From: Acidobacteriota bacterium
GTDB lineage: Bacteria > Actinomycetota > Actinomycetes > Actinomycetales > Micrococcaceae
Assembly (NCBI GenBank): GCA_019352125.1
Contig: JABBNV010000057.1
Coordinates: forward strand, 1-11,455
Reading direction: 5' to 3'
DNA length: 11,455 nt
In this document: piece by piece, positions 6,966 to 11,455 of the stretch
How the letters are laid out: each line of letters opens with the position of its first letter
How positions within the stretch are numbered: position 1 is the first letter of the stretch
Translations under genes and position numbers: made by a program
Notes under the pieces: generated by a model
Told to the model about the DNA's origin: nothing
Seen by the model: the letters and a program-made list of their open reading frames with translations, nothing else
Databases searched by the model: none

Positions 6966-7312
6966 GGGTTTTTGGATGGAAAAATGGTCCCGAAAGGGGC
7001 CATTTTGACGTTAGCCACCATAAAATCATCACTTTCAGGCCCACGACGACGCCCTGGCGGCGGTGGTGGCGCCGACGCCGACGAGGGCGGTGGGGTTAGT
7101 TTGGCCACGTCAGAGGGGCCGAAGGCGTCGAGGGCAGACCCGGTGTCCAGGGCCTCTTGGTATTCCTCAATGTAGTGCTGTTGGGTCATGGAGACCGTGG
7201 AATGCCCCGCTTGGTATGCGGCTACCCCAACGCCCATGGTCCTGGCGCTGAGGGTAGCGTTTGCTTTCCTGAACGTCTTCAGCGTCACCCAGCCGTAGCC
7301 GGCGAAGATCAA
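6962..7312 (-). pseudogene. Truncated tyrosine-recombinase integrase (C-terminal remnant)
   Basis: Only the C-terminal part of a phage/ICE-type tyrosine integrase survives. From the TTG at 7312, residues 7-22 read like the catalytic GWVT..TFRK segment with the second conserved Arg, followed by QAGHSTVSMTQQHYI, which holds the GH motif and the presumed nucleophile Tyr. The His normally three residues before the Arg (HTFRK) is Lys here (KTFRK). The N-terminal core-binding domain and the first catalytic Arg are missing, and the frame is closed by TAG at 7319-7321. The tail is odd: a long Pro/Ala/Arg-rich stretch, then about 20 residues encoded by the hairpin and repeat next to the tRNA, suggesting the frame reads on past the ancestral stop. 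It points towards the tRNA 3' end, the usual arrangement of integrase beside its att site. It is surely inactive. Confidence 0.75.
6981..7006. terminator. Bidirectional terminator-like hairpin after tRNA-Thr
   Basis: Eleven-pair stem (one T-G wobble) with a GAAA tetraloop: AAAATGGTCCC (6981-6991) and GGGGCCATTTT (6996-7006). The terminal T-run serves as U-tract for the tRNA, and the opposite strand also ends in T5 for leftward transcripts. A decayed relative lies at 10038-10059. Confidence 0.65.
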
Positions 7313-7595
7313 ACTGTACTACGAGGCCACGAACTCACACGGCACCGTCACTGTGGTTGGGGCCCGTCTACTGACAGGCGCAACCAGCTTTGCCTCGAAG
7401 TGACCGCCGAGGACCGCTGGTGGACACGGTTCGATGGGTGGCAAGTGCCCGATGGGTAGAGCCAACCGATGGGGCTGCTGCCCACGTATGGCAACGCTGG
7501 GCGGACACCGTGAGATTGGCGGACCTGGGGGCGTGCGGCCCCTGCCGGCCCTTAGCGATCAGATGCCTCAGGGCGCTTGTTTCACGAAGGTTGAG
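7313..7595. other. Gene-less stretch between integrase remnant and gntR
   Basis: Open frames exist on the plus strand (for example ending in a segment reading VTAEDRWWTRFDGWQVPDG near 7403-7456), but none has a convincing start, ribosome site or family I recognise, and the integrase frame is broken at 7319. Best read as debris of the element; no intact gene seen. Confidence 0.4.
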
Positions 7596-8249
7596 TCAGG
7601 GATCCTCAATGAAACGCAGAGACAGCCAATTGTCCCGGGACACTTGTGCCGCCCCCTCGGCATCTCCGCGGCCCGCAAGCTCGATGATCTGATCATGCTG
7701 GGCGACTGAATCCCTGGCTGCAAAACTGCTAAATCGCATGCGTTCTACACGGCGGATGACCGGCGTGGCCTGTTCCAAGACTTCCCTGATCACTGGGTTT
7801 CCGCTCGCCGCGACAAAAACAGAGTGAAAATCGTCGTCAGAGCTGAGGGCGGACTCCACGTCGAGGTCCATCAACGCTCGTTCAAAACGGACGTTTGCGG
7901 CCGTCATGGCTGCAATTTCTGCTGCCGTAATCGCCGGGACCGCTAGACGTGCGGCCAGTTCGTGCATGGCTGCTACAACCTGTTGGGAACTGACTGTCGA
8001 AGCAACGTCATAGGGTGCCACGATGGTCGCCTTGCTCTTCAAAACGATGACCAGGCCTGCGTGCTCAAGACGCAGGAGGGCTTCGCGAATCGGTGTTCGG
8101 CTGACCCCGAGCCACTTCTCCAGTTCCGTGTCCTTCAACTTCTCCCCAGGGGCAAACGTGCCGTCCACGATCGCGTCCCTGAGCGTTTCAAAGACGTTGT
8201 CCCGCAGGAGGGGTCTCTTGTGGATACCGGAGCCGGCAGGAGTGGGCAT
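7596..8249 (-). CDS. GntR-family transcriptional regulator, FadR/FCD subfamily
   Basis: DNA-binding regulator, probably controlling the divergent acdS gene. From the ATG at 8249 it has 217 residues. The winged helix-turn-helix fills about 15-80 (NVFETLRDAIVDGTFAPGEKL, then ELEKWLGVSRTPIREALLRLEHAGLV). An all-helical FCD ligand-binding domain follows at about 90-212, with D138 and H142 (DDDFH) and H185 (AQHDQII), three of the usual metal/ligand residues; the last expected His seems to be Asn207 (RDNW). Two starts compete: 8249, with AGGA at 8 nt, and 8270, with GAGGGA (8277-8282) at 6 nt, giving seven more residues. An inverted repeat covers the interval between them, consistent with autoregulation. 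From memory, GntR genes are commonly found beside acdS in Actinobacteria, which fits. The effector is unknown; ACC or 2-oxobutyrate would be logical. Confidence 0.9.
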   Translation of the reverse strand: MPTPAGSGIHKRPLLRDNVFETLRDAIVDGTFAPGEKLKDTELEKWLGVSRTPIREALLRLEHAGLVIVLKSKATIVAPYDVASTVSSQQVVAAMHELAARLAVPAITAAEIAAMTAANVRFERALMDLDVESALSSDDDFHSVFVAASGNPVIREVLEQATPVIRRVERMRFSSFAARDSVAQHDQIIELAGRGDAEGAAQVSRDNWLSLRFIEDP

Positions 8250-8270
8250 GCAAAATATCCTATCTTGCAT
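8248..8270. promoter_or_regulatory. Inverted repeat at the gntR start, putative operator 1
   Basis: ATGCAAAATA (8248-8257), spacer TCC, TATCTTGCAT (8261-8270): 9 of 10 arm positions are complementary. It covers both candidate gntR start codons and the AGGA ribosome site, so binding would block gntR expression. The half-site TGCAA(A/G)ATA recurs at 8315. Confidence 0.5.
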
Positions 8271-8292
8271 CCAACGTCCCTCAGAGGGTGTC

Positions 8293-8322
8293 TTGACGCA
8301 ACCAAAGTCCAAGGTGCAATAT
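8293..8322 (+). promoter_or_regulatory. Candidate acdS promoter
   Basis: TTGACG (8293-8298), 18-bp spacer, CAATAT (8317-8322). The -35 is good and the -10 poor (3 of 6). Its overlap with operator 2 is the main support. Confidence 0.3.
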
Positions 8323-8335
8323 ATTTCATATTGGC
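8315..8335. promoter_or_regulatory. Second inverted repeat in the gntR-acdS gap, putative operator 2
   Basis: CAATAT (8317-8322) and ATATTG (8328-8333) form a perfect six-base inverted repeat. The left half reads TGCAATATA, one base from the operator 1 half-site. The centres are 66 bp apart. The site covers the best acdS -10 candidate (CAATAT, 18 bp after TTGACG at 8293-8298), so binding would control acdS. Confidence 0.45.
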
Positions 8336-8437
8336 GATGAGATGTCTCACTTCCTTTGAGCGATCAGTCCGAGCGGACCAGCGCTGCCGCTGCGATGCCA
8401 CACATAACACTTCAAACTTGTCGAAGGATTTTCCAAG

Positions 8438-9448
8438 ATGGCCATCACAGATTTTGACCGCTACCCACTCACCTTCGGGCCCAGTCCCATTCATCGCCTC
8501 CCGAGACTTTCCGCTCATCTTGGCGGCGCGCAGATCTGGGCAAAGCGGGAAGATGTCAACAGCGGGCTCGCGTTCGGCGGCAACAAAACCCGTAAGTTGG
8601 AATACTTCATTCCGGAAGCGATCGCCCAGGGAGCGGACACCTTGGTGTCCATCGGCGGGTACCAGTCCAACCACACACGACAGGTTGCTGCTGTCGCAGC
8701 GAAACTAGGGATGAAGGCCCGCCTGGTCCAGGAAAATTGGGTGGAATGGCCGGACCCGCTTTCCGATCGGGTGGGCAACATCCTGCTCTCCAGGATCATG
8801 GGCGCCGATGTACGGCTGGACAGCGCCGGCTTTGACATCGGAATCCGCAGTAGCTGGGAAGACGCCATCGAAGAGGTCAAGGCTGCAGGCGGAACGCCCT
8901 ATGCTATTCCCGCAGGCGCCTCGGATCACAGGCTCGGCGGACTTGGCTTCGCGAACTGGGCCTACGAGGTGGAACAGCAGGAACGGGAACTCGGGGTCTT
9001 CTTTGACACCATCGTGGTCTGCACGGTGACGGGGTCCACACATGCAGGCATGATCGCCGGATTCGCAGGCCAGGACAGGCCACGCCGGGTAATCGGTATC
9101 GATGCCTCAGCGACCCTTGAAAAAACCAGAGATCAGGTTGAACGGATCGCGAGGAACACGGCGGAACTGATCGGACTGGGCCGCGAGCTTCGGAACGAGG
9201 AAATCAACGTTATGGAGGGGTGGGCTGGCGACCTCTATGGCATTCCCGTGGAGTCCACCCTTGAAGCCATCCGGCTGGGCGCCTCACTGGAGGCCATGAT
9301 CACCGACCCCGTCTATGAGGGTAAGTCACTGGCTGGACTTATCGACTTGGTCAAGAGCCGCGACATTGCGGCCACCAGCAATGTCCTTTATGCGCATCTC
9401 GGCGGTCAGCTCGCGCTGAATGCCTACAGCGGGCTGTTTCGCTCCTGA
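8438..9448 (+). CDS. acdS: 1-aminocyclopropane-1-carboxylate (ACC) deaminase
   Basis: PLP enzyme opening the cyclopropane ring of ACC, the plant ethylene precursor, to 2-oxobutyrate and ammonia; cytoplasmic. ATG start with AAGGA (8424-8428) at 9 nt. At 336 residues it is full length and colinear with known AcdS: YPLTFGPSPI (9-18), AKREDVNSGLAFGGNKTRK with PLP lysine K50, GGYQSNHTRQVAAVAAKLG (73-91), TVTGSTHAGM (196-205), DPVYEGKS with Y293 and E294 (290-297), and YAHLGG with L321. The residues equivalent to Glu295 and Leu322 of the Pseudomonas putida UW4 enzyme separate ACC deaminase from D-cysteine desulfhydrase; both are present, so true deaminase activity is likely. The SNHT and GGY variants resemble actinobacterial/fungal rather than proteobacterial AcdS. 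Divergent from the GntR regulator, with two operator candidates between. It sits in an otherwise decayed, tRNA-linked region, suggesting horizontal arrival. Confidence 0.95.
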   Translation: MAITDFDRYPLTFGPSPIHRLPRLSAHLGGAQIWAKREDVNSGLAFGGNKTRKLEYFIPEAIAQGADTLVSIGGYQSNHTRQVAAVAAKLGMKARLVQENWVEWPDPLSDRVGNILLSRIMGADVRLDSAGFDIGIRSSWEDAIEEVKAAGGTPYAIPAGASDHRLGGLGFANWAYEVEQQERELGVFFDTIVVCTVTGSTHAGMIAGFAGQDRPRRVIGIDASATLEKTRDQVERIARNTAELIGLGRELRNEEINVMEGWAGDLYGIPVESTLEAIRLGASLEAMITDPVYEGKSLAGLIDLVKSRDIAATSNVLYAHLGGQLALNAYSGLFRS

Positions 9449-9497
9449 TCCGCAGACAGGTCAGGTCCAGCCAGGAGAGGTTGCTAAAGGAAACTGC

Positions 9498-9701
9498 ACG
9501 ACTATTACAGACAGCACAGAATATCCCTCCACCGGTTCCGGAGCTTCCGTTAACGACAGGACCCTCTCCGCCGGTGCAGCGCTGGACCAGGATTTCCTCG
9601 ACGCGATTGCACAGCGCGCACTTTGGACAGCCACAGCAATCATCTATGCTGCGAACAGGGGGACGTCCCAATGCATCAGTTGTCTAAGTCGGCGGCCATA
9701 A
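9498..9701 (+). pseudogene. N-terminal fragment resembling a transketolase / pyruvate dehydrogenase E1-like enzyme
   Basis: Starts 49 bases after acdS. AAAGGA (9486-9491) lies 6 nt before ACG (9498-9500), where a start codon would be expected; no ATG, GTG or TTG exists nearby in this frame, so a T-to-C loss of an ATG is likely. The segment LDQDFLDAIAQRALWTATAI and the following IIYAANRG resemble, from memory, the N-terminus of actinobacterial transketolase-like/E1-like proteins just before their KVGGHQASS motif. Similarity stops at about 9662, and the frame ends at TAA 9699-9701, so the rest is deleted. If the parent was a 2-oxoacid dehydrogenase E1, it would have consumed the 2-oxobutyrate made by AcdS; this is inference. 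Family assignment is tentative. Confidence 0.4.
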
Positions 9702-9965
9702 AGCTTCCAGTGCATCCGGGGTGCAGTGGACACTATCGTGGTCCCTAGCATGGGGCATTTAACTTCCATCTCAGGAGCCTGGATCGACCACGTGAAGTAG
9801 TGCCCGCCGGTGAAACGTGGGCGGTGATCTTGCGCTGCCGCAATACGACTCACTCACCGTAATCAACAAATCACCTTGAGCATCTAACGGTTTTTAGTAC
9901 CTACAAAGACCCCGGATTCTCAGGGATCTCTGCGAAAAATGCGGCTCTCATTATGGCCGTTTTCC
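9702..9965. other. Gene-less stretch before the second tRNA-like copy
   Basis: Short frames occur on both strands (a + frame about 9702-9799 ending in HVK, a minus frame 9644-9853), but none has a start with a ribosome site or a recognisable domain. Probably degraded accessory DNA; nothing else identified. Confidence 0.4.
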
Positions 9966-10060
9966 AAAGCGGGGCAGTCGGTTCGAATCCGACAGGGCGC
10001 CCAGAAAGCCCGGAATCTAGCGGTTCCTGAAGATGTGAATGGCCCGATTCGGGACCATTC
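9966..10060 (+). repeat. Second, diverged copy of the tRNA 3' half and its downstream flank
   Basis: Begins abruptly at AAAGCGGGG (9966), equivalent to the 3' side of the anticodon arm of tRNA-Thr at 6911. The T-arm is intact: GTCGG, TTCGAAT, CCGAC (9977-9993). The 3' acceptor strand is AGGGCGC, not AGGAGGC, and the variable loop is one base shorter, so it could not pair with the acceptor of the intact tRNA. The flank CCCGGAATCTAG (10009-10020) and a decayed hairpin (10038-10059: AATGG/CCATT, CCCG/CGGG, one bulge) are also shared. There is no 5' half of a tRNA, so it is not a tRNA gene. It is probably an attachment-site remnant or a recombination scar derived from a related tRNA locus. Confidence 0.6.
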
Positions 10061-10105
10061 TTGCTTAACCTCCCGAAAACCTACCGGATTGGGTCACCTC
10101 TTTCA

Positions 10106-10407
10106 TCATTGTTTTTCCTCCACCGGCGTGTTTGGAAAGTCATCCGGGGGCCCTAGAAATTCATTGGGCACTTGCGATTTCAACTGGCGATCCCGGCGCA
10201 CCATAAGTTGCTCCATGAAAAGGGTGGGCATGGCCAGTAGCGGATCCCCTGGTGGGACTTCGGAGGGTCCTGATACTGATCGACTTCAAGGGCCTTGGGC
10301 TTCGCCTTCCTGCTACGAGGAACGGCAATTCCACCCTGCGGGTTGTGTGCGACAGCTTCATGCGGAGGGCCACTTTGAACATTCATGACAAGACTGCACC
10401 GCATCAT
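10106..10407 (-). pseudogene. Frameshifted small accessory gene, unknown function
   Basis: Two collinear pieces in different frames look like one protein of about 100 residues. The first piece starts at ATG 10407 and reads through VAHNPQGGIAVPRSRKAKPK and ALEVDQYQDP. The second, in another frame, reads PSEVPPGDPLLAMPTLFMEQ, LMVRRDRQLKSQVPNEFLGP, PDDFPNTPVEEKQ and ends with tandem TGA stops at 10106-10108 and 10103-10105. The frame change lies at about 10250-10285, near GGACCCTCCGAAG, and the second frame has an upstream TGA, so neither piece works alone. The start shares ATGA with the stop of the next gene remnant upstream (10404-10407), a sign of a former operon. No known family recognised; the acidic/Pro-rich C-terminus has no catalytic motif. 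Confidence 0.45.
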
Positions 10408-10541
10408 CTGGCCGTGTACAGCCCAACGTCCTCAACGGTTTTGCGAATGAAATGGTCGATCACACCCGAGGTCGCGTCGCCAAGTGCCAGCAAAATATGC
10501 TTGTTGACAGAGTAGACGCACTTGTCCCTGGTCCTTGAAAC
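10404..10541 (-). pseudogene. C-terminal fragment of an unknown accessory protein, upstream partner in an old operon
   Basis: A 45-codon open stretch ending with TGA at 10404-10406. It reads DKCVYSVNKHILLALGDATS and GVIDHFIRKTVEDVGLYTAR, whose composition looks like a real globular protein end, but there is no start codon and TAG (10542-10544) closes the frame upstream. Another frame just upstream (about 10550-10640, minus) contains TPRAVPLLLTPRFQLGFKDQ and may be its continuation after a frameshift, which is weaker. The stop overlaps the start of the following fragment by four bases (ATGA). Not recognised; a plasmid or element gene is plausible. Confidence 0.35.
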
Positions 10542-10544
10542 CTA

Positions 10545-10687
10545 GTTGGAAGCGGGGCGTGAGCAACAATGGAACGGCCCGTGGCGTTAAGCTGGGGCCC
10601 TGAATTCCTGTATCGCCGCTGACCGTCTCATATGAGGCCCGGACCCCGCACGCGCAGAGCTGTCACCGGTTATGTGCGGCGACTCGC
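10545..10687. other. Spacer with no clear gene
   Basis: Lies between the unknown fragment and the stop of the repeat protein. It holds a possible frameshifted continuation of the fragment at 10404-10541 and nothing else I can support. Confidence 0.3.
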
Positions 10688-11425
10688 TTAGGATGCAGTG
10701 GTCGGAGAAGTAGTGGACATCGGCTTCGTGGCTGTCTTTGCTTTGGTTTGAATACCCTCCGCGAGCTTCTGGATACTTGTGCCATACCCTCCGGAGAGGG
10801 CCGTGGTCTTGATCTTCGCAGCCTGCGCGTCCGTTTGCGCCGGAGCTGCATTCTTCAGCGTGGTCAGGTCAGTCTGTAGGTTGGCAGGCAGCTTGGCGAA
10901 CAGCTTCGTGTGTTTGCTGAGGGTGAGCGCTACCTTTTGGCCAGCACTGCCCGGGTGAGCTGCGTGAATAACGGCTCGGAGTTCCTTGCGGAGTCCAGCA
11001 GCCAGCGGGTGGGCGGCCTCATTGTGGAATTCTTTGGCTTTGTTCTGCACGGCCTGCCCGTAACCCCCAGCCAAAGCCGTTGTCTTGATCTTCACCACAT
11101 CGGTGATCCGGCCAGTACCCGTGGCGTCCTTGAGTGAGGTGATGTCCGCCTGTAGATTGCTGGGGAACTTAGCGAACTCCTTCGGGTGGTTGACGATCGC
11201 GGTGGCGACCTTTTCTGCCCGGTCACCGGCTGCCTGCGTGGGCGTTGCGGAGATCCGGATGAAGGCCGACAGCCACTTCACAGCCTCGCCTTTCGCCTTC
11301 GGCGCCGCCGACGACGTCCCGGAGGTTTGTGTGACCGACCGGCTCATCGTCGCGGGCATTTTTGGGCTTATTGCCACCCATATCGTCGTGAATATTGGAG
11401 CGATGACGGGTATCTTTCCACTCAC
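10688..11425 (-). CDS. Hypothetical protein with two 62-residue repeats, probably N-terminally truncated
   Basis: Function not recognised. The frame runs from a GTG at 11425 (open to the window edge) to TAA 10688-10690. Residues 72-133 and 164-225 are two ungapped copies of one unit, with about 30 of 62 positions identical by eye. Each has H-x3-F-A-K-x-P-x-N-L-Q-x-D, then a KIKTTAL segment and GGYG-x3-Q. The linker is rich in Ala and His, and the tail is Thr/Ser/Pro-rich (TKPMSTTSPTTAS). The Ala/Lys/Thr-rich composition suggests an exported helical protein, but no signal peptide is visible. Residues 1-31 are antisense to a clear FtsW-like reading frame and are unlikely to be genuine, so the original N-terminus, perhaps including a signal peptide, has probably been replaced at about 11330. 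Expression is uncertain; it may be a pseudogene. Confidence 0.55.
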   Translation of the reverse strand: MSGKIPVIAPIFTTIWVAISPKMPATMSRSVTQTSGTSSAAPKAKGEAVKWLSAFIRISATPTQAAGDRAEKVATAIVNHPKEFAKFPSNLQADITSLKDATGTGRITDVVKIKTTALAGGYGQAVQNKAKEFHNEAAHPLAAGLRKELRAVIHAAHPGSAGQKVALTLSKHTKLFAKLPANLQTDLTTLKNAAPAQTDAQAAKIKTTALSGGYGTSIQKLAEGIQTKAKTATKPMSTTSPTTAS

Positions 11426-11455
11426 AGGGGTGACACTCCCGTTCCTCAGTTTTGG
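11331..11455 (+). pseudogene. C-terminal core fragment of an FtsW/RodA/SpoVE-family protein (runs off the window)
   Basis: The 41 codons from GTG 11331 read RLIVAGIFGLIATHIVVNIG followed by AMTGIFPLTGVTLPFLSFG, the hallmark segment of SEDS peptidoglycan polymerases: a transmembrane helix, then the NIG..TG..P.TG..LPF.S.G pattern that precedes the last helices. Family members have about 400 residues, with this segment near the C-terminus, so most of the protein is missing upstream. The same frame before 11331 has no SEDS character. GGAGG (11321-11325) at 5 nt could still allow translation of the fragment. It is antisense to the start of the repeat protein, marking a recombination junction. Whether the 3' end is complete lies beyond the window. 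Confidence 0.65.

Noticed and set aside
7157..7459. Plus-strand frame ending in a Trp-rich segment
   Set aside because: The first half is antisense to the integrase remnant. The end looks somewhat protein-like, but there is no start, ribosome site or recognisable family, so it is only mentioned as debris.
9644..9853. A 69-codon minus-strand frame after acdS
   Set aside because: No ribosome site, partly antisense to the transketolase-like fragment, and no recognised motif.
9966..10003. A second tRNA gene
   Set aside because: Only the 3' half is present; no D-arm, no anticodon and no matching 5' acceptor upstream.
9939..10388. A 149-codon plus-strand frame across the tRNA-like copy
   Set aside because: Runs through a tRNA fragment and antisense to the frameshifted minus-strand remnant; no ribosome site or domain.
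1..11455. CRISPR array, riboswitch, insertion sequence with terminal inverted repeats
   Set aside because: No regularly spaced repeats, no known aptamer pattern in any leader, and no transposase with matching ends was found by eye.

Overview
The window reads as a high-GC Gram-positive chromosome segment, most likely from the Arthrobacter / Micrococcaceae group of Actinobacteria. The pointers are high G+C with GTG and TTG starts behind strong Shine-Dalgarno sites, an actinobacterial OtsA signature, the order otsA-otsB-ugpC-DUF4032 protein, and a tRNA-Thr used as an insertion landmark. The genus is inference from protein flavour, not a search result.

Region 1 (1-6873) is orderly core genome. 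A secreted, Pro/Thr-rich, membrane-anchored surface protein runs on + (164-763). It converges on a minus-strand block: a kinase-fold DUF4032 protein, a UgpC/MalK-type sugar ABC-transporter ATPase, trehalose-6-phosphate phosphatase OtsB and trehalose-6-phosphate synthase OtsA. otsA and otsB overlap by 14 bases and form the complete OtsAB route from UDP-glucose plus glucose-6-phosphate to trehalose. Divergent from otsA is a membrane-anchored DsbA-type thioredoxin-fold protein (5859-6761), followed by a hairpin and tRNA-Thr(TGT) at 6874-6950.

Region 2 (6951-about 10105) looks like a decayed integrative element or accessory island beside the tRNA. A truncated tyrosine integrase (C-terminal third only) points into the tRNA 3' end. 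It is followed by 283 bases of unrecognised sequence, then a divergent intact pair: a GntR/FCD regulator (minus) and ACC deaminase acdS (plus). The pair shares an intergenic region with two related inverted repeats that are good operator candidates. Downstream of acdS is a short N-terminal fragment resembling a transketolase / pyruvate-dehydrogenase-E1-like enzyme whose expected start codon reads ACG. About 3 kb from the tRNA, at 9966-10060, is a second, diverged copy of the tRNA 3' half plus its downstream flank and hairpin.

Region 3 (10106-11455) is a graveyard of accessory genes: two overlapping minus-strand fragments (one frameshifted), a minus-strand protein with two 62-residue repeats, and, antisense to that protein's N-terminus, the C-terminal core of an FtsW/RodA/SpoVE-family protein that runs off the window. 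This mix suggests repeated insertion, deletion and recombination next to the tRNA. The one cargo that survived intact is the regulator-acdS pair. It would degrade ACC, the plant ethylene precursor, to 2-oxobutyrate and ammonia, a trait often linked to plant-associated bacteria.
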